DNA of 64,000 nt, taken from contig JACKDN010000027.1 of NCBI GenBank assembly GCA_020633465.1, positions 43,546 through 107,545 on the forward strand, given 5' to 3'. Positions within the stretch are counted from its first letter, which is position 1. The number at the start of each line of letters is the position of its first letter. Shown here one piece after another: positions 1 to 8,666 of this stretch. The position numbers and the translations under genes were made by a program. Under the pieces are notes generated by a model. It searched no databases, was not told where the DNA came from, and saw nothing but the letters and a program-made list of their open reading frames with translations. This stretch comes from Myxococcales bacterium. Lineage in GTDB: Bacteria; Myxococcota_A; Bradymonadia; UBA7976; UBA1532.

Positions 1-398
1 GGCGTGCGCAGCAGCTCGGCCTCGAGGGGCGGCTGCACCGGACGCGCGCCCGAGAGCTCGGCGATCAGGCCCGCGCGCCCGTACCCCGCGACGAAGGTGT
101 CCTGCGCCCACAGCAGCGTGCGCAGCGTCGACACCGCGGTGCGCTCGGCCGCCTTCTGTCCGGCGATCACGATGTTGGGCGCGGCGGCCTTCAGCGTGAA
201 CACGGTCAGCAACGCCAGCGGCGCGCCCACCGCCGCGCCCCAAGCGCCCGCTCGGGCGGGCCCGCCGACGCCGCGCAGCAGGGCCGCGATGCCGAGCCCC
301 GCCCCCAGCGCCAGCGCCAGCGCGCCCCACCCGGCGGCCCAGGGCGCACCCAGCGCGGCGAGCAGGACGGCGGCGGCGGCGAGGCGGGGCGGCGTCAT
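1..398 (-). CDS. membrane protein with pilin-like segment, 5' part only
   Basis: Only the first 132 or so codons lie in the window; the gene runs off the left edge. Reading leftward from the ATG at 398 gives an alanine/leucine-rich N-terminus with two or three hydrophobic stretches (about residues 5-45 and 50-70). After these comes a segment around residues 80-105 that reads KAAERTAVSTLRTLLWAQ, which resembles the start of type IV pilin-like or DUF2950-type domains in deltaproteobacteria (paired Ala/Ser/Thr, then LRT and AQ). This resemblance is inference from pattern only. No ribosome-binding site precedes the ATG; a -10 hexamer ends 8 nt upstream, so the message is probably leaderless. Function unknown; likely an inner-membrane anchored protein with a periplasmic domain. 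Confidence 0.6.
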   Translation of the reverse strand, partial: MTPPRLAAAAVLLAALGAPWAAGWGALALALGAGLGIAALLRGVGGPARAGAWGAAVGAPLALLTVFTLKAAAPNIVIAGQKAAERTAVSTLRTLLWAQDTFVAGYGRAGLIAELSGARPVQPPLEAELLRT

Positions 399-406
399 GG
401 CGCGGC

Positions 407-435
407 AGGATACGCCGCCGGCCGCGTGGCTCCAA
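407..435 (-). promoter_or_regulatory. leaderless promoter for the gene ending at the left edge
   Basis: On the minus strand TTGGAG (435-430), a 17-nt spacer and TATCCT (412-407) are followed after exactly 8 nt by the ATG at 398. The expected transcription start would fall on or next to the A of the start codon. There is no Shine-Dalgarno sequence. The -35 matches only TTG of the consensus. Confidence 0.5.
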
Positions 436-484
436 GGACGCGGTGCGCCCCCGACGCGCCCCGCGCGCCCTCGGGCGCCCCTTC

Positions 485-513
485 TTGAAGTGCCTGGACC
501 CCTGATTTATCGT
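485..513 (+). promoter_or_regulatory. leaderless promoter for the pseudokinase-FGE operon
   Basis: TTGAAG at 485-490, a 17-nt spacer, TATCGT at 508-513, then 8 nt to the ATG at 522. The stretch is AT-richer than its surroundings. The geometry puts transcription initiation at the start codon, and no ribosome-binding site is visible. Confidence 0.55.
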
Positions 514-521
514 GCGCCGTC

Positions 522-2915
522 ATGCCGCAGCCCCACCTGGAGATCGGCCCGGTTCCGTCCGTGGCCGACGTCGAGTTCATCGAGCGCCTGGGCGAGGGCA
601 TGGGCGCCGGTCGCTTCAAGGCGCGGCTGGCCGAGGACGATCGCCCGGTGGTCTCGCTGCTGCTCGAGGACGGCACGCGCATCGACCGGCAGGCCTTCGC
701 CGACTGGGCGCATCGCCTGGGCAAGCTCGATCACCCCGGCATCCCGCGGCTGATCCAGCTCGAGCGCGTGCTCGAGCCCGCCTACGCCGCCTTCGAGTAC
801 ATCGACGGTCAGAACCTCGAGGTGCGGGTCGCCCTGCGCGGCAAGGGCCTGCCCGAGGTCGAGGCGCTGGCGGTGGTGATGCAGGCCGCGGCGGCCATCC
901 AGGCCGCCCACCGCGCCGGCGTCGCCCACGGCTTCCTGAACCCCCGATCGATCATCCTCGCGCCGCGCGACGGCGGCATCGACGCCGTCCGCGTCGTCGG
1001 CTGGTCGCCGGCCACCCGCGTGTTCGAGCAGGCCGCCCGCGACGACGTGCGCGGCCTCGGCCAGCTGCTCTACACCGCGATCACCGGCGTGCTGCCGCCC
1101 TCGGCCACGCGGCCGCGCGTGGGCGAGCCCCTCGACGGCGACGGCGGGGACGTCGGCGCCTTCGACGACATCCTGATGGACTGGGTGGACGTCGAGCGCG
1201 ACCTGCGCGGCATGGGCGCGCCGGCGCTCCGGGCGATCAGCGATCGCAGCTATCCCTCGGTGGACGCGTTCATCGACGAGCTGCTGCCGCACTTCCGGCA
1301 TCGGGTCAACGAGACGATCGACCAGATCGACGCCGATCTGTCGCGCGACCTGGCCTTCAAGGCCGAGGTGGACAGCCGGCGCGAGCGCCAGCGCGAGCTC
1401 GAGGCCAAGCTGCGCTACGTGCGCGACTGGCTGCGCGAGCATCAGCCGCAGATCGAGCGGGTGGAGGCGCAGATGGAGCGCCTCGACGCCCGGGAGCGAA
1501 GCCTGCGCGCGCTCGAGGTCGAGGTGGCGATGCTGACCGACCGGCCGGCCCGCGGGGCCTCGGTCGCGCCCCGCGGGCCGCGCCGCCCCGCTCGGCGCCG
1601 CCGGCCTGCCTGCCGGACGAGCCCCCGAGCGGCCGCGCCGCGCGCCCCCGTCCGAGCCCCCCTGGCGGCCGCCGAGACGCCCACGCCGGCGCCTGACGTC
1701 GTCGAGCAGGTGCTGCTGTCGCGCCCGACCGCGCCTGTCAGCGAGGTGCCGCCTGGGCGTCAGCGGCTGGCGCCGAAGGATCGCGCGAAGGGCGGCGAGG
1801 GCCTGCTGGTGGCCGCCATGGCGGTGGCCATCGGCGCGGGCGTCGGCGGCGCTGCGTGGTTGATGACCCGCGAGCCCGATCCCGCCGAGAAGCCGGCCGC
1901 CGAGCAGCCGGCCGCCGAGAAGACGATCGCCGAGAAGGACCCATCGGCCCCGCGGCGGCGCGCCGTCGCCGCGGCGCCGGCCGAACGCGACGCCGCGCCG
2001 CCACCCCCGCGCCCGACGCGCGCCTGGCCCCCGTCGCCGCGCCGGACGCCGCGCCGCCGCCCCCGGACGCCGCGCCGATCCCCGACGCCGCCCCCTGCCG
2101 CCTGCCCGACGCGGCGCGCGCGCGCCGCGCGCGCGCCTGTCGTCGTCGGCCCGCCGGGCCCCGCCGGCGCGCCGCCCGAGGGCATGGTCGCGGTGCCCGG
2201 CGGCGTCCTCCGCCCGCACCTGTCCGCCGACGCCTTCGCCCTGCTCGAGGCGCAGTGCAAGAAGGACGTCCTGGGCGTGCGCTCGATGAACGACTGCGCC
2301 GGCATCCTCGAGACCGAGCGCGCGGCCCCGCCGGTGACGGTGAAGCCCTTCTTCATCGACGCGCTCGAGGTGTCGCAGGCCGAGTACCTGAAGTGCCGCG
2401 ACGCGGGCGCCTCGTGCTACCCGCTGCACCTCACCTGGGATCTCCAGACGCAGCCGGCCACGGGCGTCACGCACGAGATGGCCGCCTTCTTCTGCGAATG
2501 GCGCGGCGGCCGCCTGCCCACCGCCGACGAGTGGCTGTTCGCGGCCGGCGGCGCCGACGGCCGCGCCTACCCCTGGGGCAACGACAGCATCGTCGTGGGC
2601 GACAAGCACAAGGCGAACATCGGCCGCGCCGGCGTGCGCGGCGGCTACCCCGAGCGCGCCGACGGCCACAAGTACGCCGGCCCGGTGGACGCCTTCGCCG
2701 ATCGCAACGCCAGCCCCTTCGGCGCCTCGAACATGTCGGGCAACGTGCGCGAGTGGACCGCGACGCCCACCGAGGACGGCCACTTCGTCGTGATGGGGGG
2801 CGGTTGGCGCGACGCCCCCTACGAGCACCGCGTCACCCGGCGCGAGTCCGTCGATCCGAAGACCTTCGCCAACGACCTGGGCTTCCGCTGCGTGGTGGAC
2901 GTCGGTGGGCGATGA
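522..2915 (+). CDS. transmembrane pseudokinase fused to an FGE/sulfatase-modifying-factor domain
   Basis: Residues about 18-235 follow the Hanks protein-kinase fold but the catalytic positions are gone: the VAIK lysine region reads VVSLLLEDG, the HRD motif is H136-G-F, and the DFG position is VGW, so phosphotransfer is not expected. A charged coiled-coil follows (about 265-345), then a proline/alanine-rich stretch, one membrane helix (about 427-449), a long low-complexity linker and a C-terminal FGE-sulfatase domain (about 554-797) with the usual endings GxRLPTxDEW, YPWG, MSGNVREW and LGFRC. In the FGE family most members bind or modify substrates; here the domain would lie outside the cytoplasm and may act as a sensor. 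It heads a rightward operon; the next start follows within 30 nt or overlaps. The linker at about 2000-2150 may contain two compensating indels, because another frame there gives the D-A-A-P linker style used elsewhere. Confidence 0.8.
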   Translation: MPQPHLEIGPVPSVADVEFIERLGEGMGAGRFKARLAEDDRPVVSLLLEDGTRIDRQAFADWAHRLGKLDHPGIPRLIQLERVLEPAYAAFEYIDGQNLEVRVALRGKGLPEVEALAVVMQAAAAIQAAHRAGVAHGFLNPRSIILAPRDGGIDAVRVVGWSPATRVFEQAARDDVRGLGQLLYTAITGVLPPSATRPRVGEPLDGDGGDVGAFDDILMDWVDVERDLRGMGAPALRAISDRSYPSVDAFIDELLPHFRHRVNETIDQIDADLSRDLAFKAEVDSRRERQRELEAKLRYVRDWLREHQPQIERVEAQMERLDARERSLRALEVEVAMLTDRPARGASVAPRGPRRPARRRRPACRTSPRAAAPRAPVRAPLAAAETPTPAPDVVEQVLLSRPTAPVSEVPPGRQRLAPKDRAKGGEGLLVAAMAVAIGAGVGGAAWLMTREPDPAEKPAAEQPAAEKTIAEKDPSAPRRRAVAAAPAERDAAPPPPRPTRAWPPSPRRTPRRRPRTPRRSPTPPPAACPTRRARAARAPVVVGPPGPAGAPPEGMVAVPGGVLRPHLSADAFALLEAQCKKDVLGVRSMNDCAGILETERAAPPVTVKPFFIDALEVSQAEYLKCRDAGASCYPLHLTWDLQTQPATGVTHEMAAFFCEWRGGRLPTADEWLFAAGGADGRAYPWGNDSIVVGDKHKANIGRAGVRGGYPERADGHKYAGPVDAFADRNASPFGASNMSGNVREWTATPTEDGHFVVMGGGWRDAPYEHRVTRRESVDPKTFANDLGFRCVVDVGGR

Positions 2916-2943
2916 GTCGGCGCGTGGGCCGGAGCCCGAGAGC

Positions 2944-5900
2944 ATGAACCTGGACGAACTGCACGCCCGCCTCCGCGCCGCCTGGGGCGTCGCGCGGGCC
3001 GGCGAGGGCGCCGTGCTGCACGTGGTGGGGCCGGTGGGCGCCGGGCGGTCGACGGTGCTCGGCCGGTTCCTCGAGTCCGTCGACGGCCCCGACGAGCGCG
3101 CCGCGGTGGTCAGCGCGCGGTGCGGCGACGAGGATCGCGTGCAGTCGAGCGAGCGCGGCGTGCTCGAGGAGCTCATCGCGCGGGTCGCCGAGGGCGTGCG
3201 CGCCATCGTCGCCAGCCACGAGGGGGACGAGGCCGAGGGCGACGCGGGCGACGTGCCCTGGCTGCTGCCGGGCGCCGACTTCCTGCAGGCCGCCACCGGC
3301 ATCGCCGCGCTGCCGGTGGGCGCCGGGGGCATGCCGACGCCGCCCCGCGCCCGCATCCACGCCGATCTGCTGCTGGACATCGCGCGCGAGCACCCGGTGC
3401 TGGTGGTGCTGGACGACGTGCACCGGGCCGACGACGGCACCCGCGCGCTCATCCGGACGCTGGCCGAGGCGGTGGCCGCCGACGACACCTACCGGCTGCT
3501 GCTGGTGCTGGCCAGCGCCCCGCCCCTGCGCGAGGCCGAGGCGCCGGTGGCGGTGGCCTGGACGCCCACCGGCGCCGAGGTGCTGGCCCTGGGGCCGCGC
3601 GACGCCGCCGACCTGGCCGAGCAGGCGCGCGCGCGCCTGGCGCGCTACGGCGAGCCGTCCCCGACGCTGCTGAAGCGGCTGGCCGAGGCGGCGCACGGCA
3701 ACCCGATGGTGCTCGACGCGCTGGTGGGCCTGGCCGAGGGCGGCGGGGCCTTCAAGCGCAAGGGCCCGCTGGACGATCCCAAGCTGGGCGACCGCCCCGG
3801 GTTCGCCGGCCTGCACGGCCTGGCGCGCGGCCTGCTGCCCTCGGTGCCCGCGCACGTCCTCGCCGATCTGCAGGCCGCGGCCGTGGCGGGCGCGCGCTTC
3901 GAGACGGATCTGTTGGCGAAGCTGTGGTCGGTGCCGGCGGCGGCGGCGCGCCTGCGCATCGACGCGCTGGTCGCGACCGGGCTCGTGCGGCCGCGCCCCG
4001 AGCGCTGGGGCTTCGTCTCGGCGCAGATCGCCGCGCACTACGCGGCCACGCTGCCCGAGGCCGAGCGCCGCGACCTGCACGCGCGGCTGGGCGCCCTGCT
4101 GCGCGCGATGACGCGGCTCGAGGCCGGCGCCGATCGCCCCCGCACGCACCTGGACGTCACCGAGACCTGGAGCGAGAACCGGCGCCGCGATCACCGGCAG
4201 CGGGTCGAGCAGGAGCGCCTGTGGGCGGCCGTGCGCCACTTCGCGCAGGCCGGCCGCCACGCCGCCGCCGCCGAGGCCGCGGTGACCCTGGTCGAGCGGC
4301 TGTTCGAGACCAGCGGCGGCTACAGCTACCTCGCCGGCCGCTTCGGGCGCCGCGCCGACCGCGCGCGCCGCCACCGCATCTACGCCGCGCTGACCGAGGC
4401 CAGCACGCAGCTCGATCGCGCCCGCGGCGCCGGCCCCGCCGACGACGTCGACCAGGAGCTGCTGGCGATCAACGTGCGCCTGATGACCGTGCACGCGCGC
4501 TTCAAAGAGGTCATGGGCGACTTCGCCGAGGCCCGGCGCAGCGCCGACACCGCCGTCGAGCTGGGCGCCCACCTGCCCGAGCCGGCGCCGCGCCTCGAGG
4601 CGATGCGCGTGCGCGTCGAGGTCTGCTACGCGGCCGGCGAGAACAACGCCGGCCGGCAGGCGCTGGTGCAGCTGATGAACGCGCTGGCCGACGCGCCGCG
4701 CGACGACGCCGTGCGGGTGTACGGCTGGCTGGCCGAGTCGATCGGCCGCTGGGAGTGGGTGGGGCTGCACGGGCGGCTGTTCCCCTTCCTGCTCGAGCGG
4801 CTGTCGGCGCTGGGGGCCGATCGCGAGGCGATCAAGGCGCGCATGGAGTGGCTGACCGCGGCCATGGAGGTCGACGACAGCGCGGCCTCCGAGGCGATGC
4901 TGGTCGAGGTCACGCGCGAGGCCGAGCGCACCGCGCAGACGCCCTACCTGGCCGAGCTGCTGGCGCTGTACGCCGCCGATCTGCTGCAGGGGCAGGTGGA
5001 CGCCCACTTCGACGCGCTGAGCGGCGAGTTCTACCCGCCCGATCTGTTCGGTGACGGCCAGGGGCCGCCCACGCCGGCGCTGCCCGAGCGGCTGGGCCGC
5101 CCGGTCGAGCTCTTGACGCGGGCCGAGGTGCTCAGCGAGAGCTCGGGCAGCAAGATCGCGCACCTGCGGGTGCTGACGACCATGCTGGGGCTCATCTACG
5201 AGACGCGCGAGCGCTTCGCCGATCTGCTCGACCGCTGGATGCCCGTGCACCGCGAGTCGCGGCCGGTGCGCCTGGCCGAGCTGCTCGATGCCCTCGAGCA
5301 CGGCTTCTTCGACGTCGACCACATCGAGGCGATCAGCGAGCGCACGCTGCTGATGGCGCAGGAGATGGGGCTCGACCAGGTGCTGGCCGACACGGTCTAC
5401 GAGGCCCTCGACCGCGAGCTGCCCGGCGCCGCGCGCCGCGCGGACACCCTGTTCGAGCTGACCCGCAAGGCCTACGAGCGCGTGGGCGACGCCTACGGCC
5501 TGATCACCCTGTCGCTGGTGCGCCTGCGCCACCTCGAGCAGGCCAACAAGCCCCTCGAGGACGAGATCGCCGCGGGCGTCGAGCTGCTCGACACCTACCG
5601 CGAGCAGCTCACCGCCGAGCAGCGCGCCTTCGTCCACTGGCGCTACGGCGAGCTGTTCCTCGGCCGCGACGACGGCCTCGACGACGCCGTCGCGCACCTC
5701 GAGCAGGCCATCCGCCTGTACGACCAGGTGGGCGACGTCGAGCACCTGCAGTCGGTGGGCGATCTGCTGCGCGAGGTGTACCGCAAGCAGGGCGATCTGG
5801 GCCGCTACCGCAGCCTGCGCGAGCGCTTCCGCGCCCTCGAGCAGCGCGTGCCCGGCGTCGACCCCCTGGGCCTCGAGCTGCGCGTCGAGCACCTGCTGAA

Positions 5901-6495
5901 CCTGGCCCGCCAGGAGCCCGACGACGAGCGCGCCATCGCGATGGTCGAGCGCTGCGTCCAGCTCTTCAGCCGCATGCCCGACGGCACCACGCGCATCGAC
6001 GAGTGCTTCGTCGAGATCAGCAAGATCTGCCGCCGCCGCGCCGACGAGGCGCAGAGCGAGGGCGGCTTCCACGATTGGCTGCAGCGCTCGCTGGACGCCG
6101 TGCGCGTCGCCACGCAGATCAACCGCGGTCTGAACAATTACCATCGTGTCTTCGAGGAGTTCCACGAGCTGTTCGATGACCTGCTGGGCCTCGGCGCCTA
6201 CGACGAGTACCTGCGCGTGCGCGCCGAGAGCCGCGAGCTGGCGTTCGCCGTCGGCAACGTCGCCGAGCTGATGTACCTGTTCGACGAGCACCTGCAGTAC
6301 GACCAGGAGACCGGCTTCGACTTCGGCCGGCTGCCCGAGGTGCGCGGCTTCTACGAGGCGCTGGTGCGCTACCTGCTGGGCCTCGGCGCGCTCGAGCAGG
6401 CCCTGGCGACGCAGCGCGCCTTCGTGCGCTTCCTGACCGCCATCGGCGAGCCCGAGCTGGCGGCCGCCTACCAGGGCCGCCGTCTCATCGGATGA
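2944..6495 (+). CDS. AAA-type ATPase with long helical/TPR-like region
   Basis: The N-terminal 280 residues form a STAND/AAA_16-type ATPase: Walker A GPVGAGRST at 29-37 and Walker B LVVLDD with D157/D158. The remaining 900 residues are helical and alanine/leucine/glutamate-rich, in the style of the TPR-like repeats found in MalT-like and kinase-associated regulators. No DNA-binding domain or membrane helix is visible, so this is probably a cytoplasmic signalling ATPase working with the flanking kinases. I chose ATG 2944, which has GGAG nine bases upstream; a GTG at 2905 would add 13 residues and overlap the previous gene. Its stop overlaps the next ATG by 4 nt, which indicates translational coupling. 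Confidence 0.75.
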   Translation: MNLDELHARLRAAWGVARAGEGAVLHVVGPVGAGRSTVLGRFLESVDGPDERAAVVSARCGDEDRVQSSERGVLEELIARVAEGVRAIVASHEGDEAEGDAGDVPWLLPGADFLQAATGIAALPVGAGGMPTPPRARIHADLLLDIAREHPVLVVLDDVHRADDGTRALIRTLAEAVAADDTYRLLLVLASAPPLREAEAPVAVAWTPTGAEVLALGPRDAADLAEQARARLARYGEPSPTLLKRLAEAAHGNPMVLDALVGLAEGGGAFKRKGPLDDPKLGDRPGFAGLHGLARGLLPSVPAHVLADLQAAAVAGARFETDLLAKLWSVPAAAARLRIDALVATGLVRPRPERWGFVSAQIAAHYAATLPEAERRDLHARLGALLRAMTRLEAGADRPRTHLDVTETWSENRRRDHRQRVEQERLWAAVRHFAQAGRHAAAAEAAVTLVERLFETSGGYSYLAGRFGRRADRARRHRIYAALTEASTQLDRARGAGPADDVDQELLAINVRLMTVHARFKEVMGDFAEARRSADTAVELGAHLPEPAPRLEAMRVRVEVCYAAGENNAGRQALVQLMNALADAPRDDAVRVYGWLAESIGRWEWVGLHGRLFPFLLERLSALGADREAIKARMEWLTAAMEVDDSAASEAMLVEVTREAERTAQTPYLAELLALYAADLLQGQVDAHFDALSGEFYPPDLFGDGQGPPTPALPERLGRPVELLTRAEVLSESSGSKIAHLRVLTTMLGLIYETRERFADLLDRWMPVHRESRPVRLAELLDALEHGFFDVDHIEAISERTLLMAQEMGLDQVLADTVYEALDRELPGAARRADTLFELTRKAYERVGDAYGLITLSLVRLRHLEQANKPLEDEIAAGVELLDTYREQLTAEQRAFVHWRYGELFLGRDDGLDDAVAHLEQAIRLYDQVGDVEHLQSVGDLLREVYRKQGDLGRYRSLRERFRALEQRVPGVDPLGLELRVEHLLNLARQEPDDERAIAMVERCVQLFSRMPDGTTRIDECFVEISKICRRRADEAQSEGGFHDWLQRSLDAVRVATQINRGLNNYHRVFEEFHELFDDLLGLGAYDEYLRVRAESRELAFAVGNVAELMYLFDEHLQYDQETGFDFGRLPEVRGFYEALVRYLLGLGALEQALATQRAFVRFLTAIGEPELAAAYQGRRLIG

Positions 6496-7373
6496 TCGGC
6501 CTCGTCCTGTCCCTGCTGGCGGCGCTGGCCGCCCCGGCCGCCGAGCGCACCCGCGTCGTGCAGCTGGGCCCCGGCGTCGACGGCCCCGCCGAGCCGCTGC
6601 CGCTGTACTTCGACCAGCGGCTGACCCTCGTGATGCCCGGCCCCGTACGCCTCGCGGTGCCGGGCAGCCCCGACGTCGTCACCGCGCACGTGAAGGACCA
6701 GCTGGTGGTCCTGAGCCTGGTCGACAGCGAGTTCGTCCGGGTCCGCCGGCCCACCACGAACCTCACCGTGCTCACGGTGGACGGCACCCCCTTCACCTGC
6801 CGCCTGAGCGTCGCCGCCAGCGCCGCCGAGGCGAGCCTCGACCTGGTGCGCGTGCTGCCCGATCCCGACAAGGTGCAGCGCGCCGGCCCCGAGGCCGTCG
6901 CCCTGGTCGAGGCCTGGCTGGGCGAGGGCCCCAAGGCCCTGCCCGAGGCCGTGCGCCCGGCCTTCGCCCCCCTGGCCGCGCAGGTCGACGCCCGCGCCCG
7001 CCGCCAGGTGGCCGGCTGGGTGGCGCGCGACGGCGCCGAGCGCCTGGCCGACACCCGCCGCACCAAGCGCGCCTTCGTCTACCTCACCAGCCACGGCCTG
7101 GTGCGCGTCGGCCCCTTCCTGGCGGCGCGCCTGAGCGTCACGAACCACACCCAGCCGCCCTTCACGATCGGCGCCGTGCGCCTGCGCGCGGGCGGCGCCG
7201 ACGTGACCGACGCCGTGGTCGAGGTGCCCGACCGGGTCGTCGCGCCCGACGGCGAGCCCCGCGGCGTGGGCGTCCTGCTGCCGGCCGCCGCCCTGGCCGA
7301 CGGCGCCGCCCTCGAGGCCGAGGTGTGCGAGGCCGACGTGGCCGGTCGCTGCGTGGCGATCGAGGTGCGGTGA
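6492..7373 (+). CDS. exported beta-rich protein, operon partner of kinases
   Basis: A 293-residue protein with a clear signal peptide (hydrophobic residues 2-16, Ala-Ala-Pro cleavage region). The first mature part has the pattern LxVMPGPVRLAVPGSPDVV...VRRPTTNLTVL, which recalls the small N-terminal domain of secretin-type pilus proteins (T2SS-T3SS_pil_N). Alternatively it belongs to the DUF2381 family that myxobacteria encode beside Ser/Thr kinases. I cannot decide between these. The C-terminal 100 residues look like a beta-sandwich. The start ATG overlaps the previous stop (ATGA) and its TGA overlaps the GTG of the following kinase, so the three are co-translated. Probable periplasmic or surface partner of the operon's transmembrane kinase. 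Confidence 0.55.
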   Translation: MIGLVLSLLAALAAPAAERTRVVQLGPGVDGPAEPLPLYFDQRLTLVMPGPVRLAVPGSPDVVTAHVKDQLVVLSLVDSEFVRVRRPTTNLTVLTVDGTPFTCRLSVAASAAEASLDLVRVLPDPDKVQRAGPEAVALVEAWLGEGPKALPEAVRPAFAPLAAQVDARARRQVAGWVARDGAERLADTRRTKRAFVYLTSHGLVRVGPFLAARLSVTNHTQPPFTIGAVRLRAGGADVTDAVVEVPDRVVAPDGEPRGVGVLLPAAALADGAALEAEVCEADVAGRCVAIEVR

Positions 7374-8659
7374 ACCCCACCGGCCCGCTGCGCGATCTGG
7401 TGGGCCTCGAGGTCGCGGGCCACCGCGTCGTGCGCCGGCTGGGTGAGGGCGGCTTCGGCGCCGTCTACGAGGCGGTCGATCTGGCCCTCGAGCGCCCGGT
7501 GGCCATGAAGGTGATGCGCCCCGAGGCCGCGCCCCAGCTCGCGCGCTTCCGCGACGAGGCCCGCCTGCTGGCCCGCATCAACGATCCCCACGTCATCCAG
7601 ATCTTCCAGGTGGGATCGCTGCCCGACGGCAGCCCGTACCTGACCATGGAGCTGTTCGGTCAGCCGCTGCAGCGCGTCGCCCCCCGCGGCCACCCCGTGG
7701 CCCCGGCGGAGGCCGTGCGCCTGATCGCGCAGGTGTTGCGCGCCCTCGCCGCGGCGCACGGCGTCGGCGTCGTGCACCGCGACATCAAAGAGGCCAACAT
7801 CCTGGTCGACCCGGCCACCGGGCAGGCCAAGGTGTGCGACTTCGGCATCGCGCGCGCCACCGAGCCGCTCGAGGACGGGGCCGAGCCCACCGCGGGCATC
7901 ATCGGCACCCCGCACTACCTGGCGCCCGAGCGCCTGCGCGGCGTGCGCGACGATCCGCGCAGCGACCTGTTCGCCGTCGGCGTGGTGCTCTACCGCCTGC
8001 TGACCGGCCGCCGCCCCTTCGACGGGGCCGGCCTCGCGGGCCACGCGCTGGCGCAGCGCATCGCGACCGAGGACGTCGCGCCGCCGGCCGAGGTGCCCCG
8101 CGCCCTCGCCCGCGTGTGCGTCCGCCTGCTGGCCCGCGACGCCGATCTGCGCCCCCCCACCGCGCAGGTCGCGCTCGACGAGCTGCTGCGCGCCGTCGAC
8201 GCCGCGCCCACCGCGGCGCTGGACGGCCCGACCGCGATGCCCGCGCCGCGCCGCCGCTGGGCGCTGCCGATGCTGATCGCGGGCCTCACGCTGGGTGGTG
8301 TCGCGCTGACGGTGAGCTGGAAGGCCGAGCCGGCGGCCGCCGGCGTGGCGGACGCGTCGGTCGAGCCTATCGCCCCCGACGCGGCGGTGGAACGGATGCT
8401 GGCGTCGGGTGACGTCGACGCGGCGCCCGCGCCCGACGCGTCGACGTCACCCGAGGCCGATCCACCCGACGCGCGCGCGACGCCGCCGCCTGACCCGGCG
8501 CCCCGCGGCACGCGCGCCCGGCCGCGCCCGACCCCGAAGGCGCGCCCGCGGCCCGCGCGACCTGCGACGCGCGCCCCGACGGCGCCCCTCGATCGCCGAC
8601 CGCGGCGACCCACCGGTGACAGCCCGTTCGTCGAGCCGGAGCCGCCGAGCGGGCCCTGA
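7370..8659 (+). CDS. membrane-anchored Hanks-type Ser/Thr protein kinase
   Basis: A complete bacterial Ser/Thr kinase domain spans about residues 18-270: glycine loop GEGGFGAVY, catalytic lysine K47 in AMKVM, HRDIKEAN with H136/D138, DFG and APERL. All catalytic residues are present, so the protein should be active. One membrane helix follows at about 299-319, and then an Ala/Asp/Pro-rich extracytoplasmic tail without a recognised sensor domain, ending in an Arg/Pro-rich segment. The start is the GTG at 7370, which overlaps the preceding TGA; longer in-frame starts would lie inside the previous gene. It is the last gene of the operon that begins with a pseudokinase receptor, and would be the catalytic partner of it. 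Confidence 0.85.
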   Translation: MNPTGPLRDLVGLEVAGHRVVRRLGEGGFGAVYEAVDLALERPVAMKVMRPEAAPQLARFRDEARLLARINDPHVIQIFQVGSLPDGSPYLTMELFGQPLQRVAPRGHPVAPAEAVRLIAQVLRALAAAHGVGVVHRDIKEANILVDPATGQAKVCDFGIARATEPLEDGAEPTAGIIGTPHYLAPERLRGVRDDPRSDLFAVGVVLYRLLTGRRPFDGAGLAGHALAQRIATEDVAPPAEVPRALARVCVRLLARDADLRPPTAQVALDELLRAVDAAPTAALDGPTAMPAPRRRWALPMLIAGLTLGGVALTVSWKAEPAAAGVADASVEPIAPDAAVERMLASGDVDAAPAPDASTSPEADPPDARATPPPDPAPRGTRARPRPTPKARPRPARPATRAPTAPLDRRPRRPTGDSPFVEPEPPSGP

Positions 8660-8666
8660 AGGGGGC

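Noticed and set aside
2905..2943. GTG 2905 as start of the AAA ATPase
   Set aside because: Possible, but ATG 2944 has a ribosome-binding site and the added residues show no conserved character.
2833..6291. Long minus-strand frame opposite the AAA ATPase gene
   Set aside because: The sense strand has Walker motifs, correct operon overlap and normal protein composition; the antisense product is rich in His/Gln/Arg/Val without motifs.
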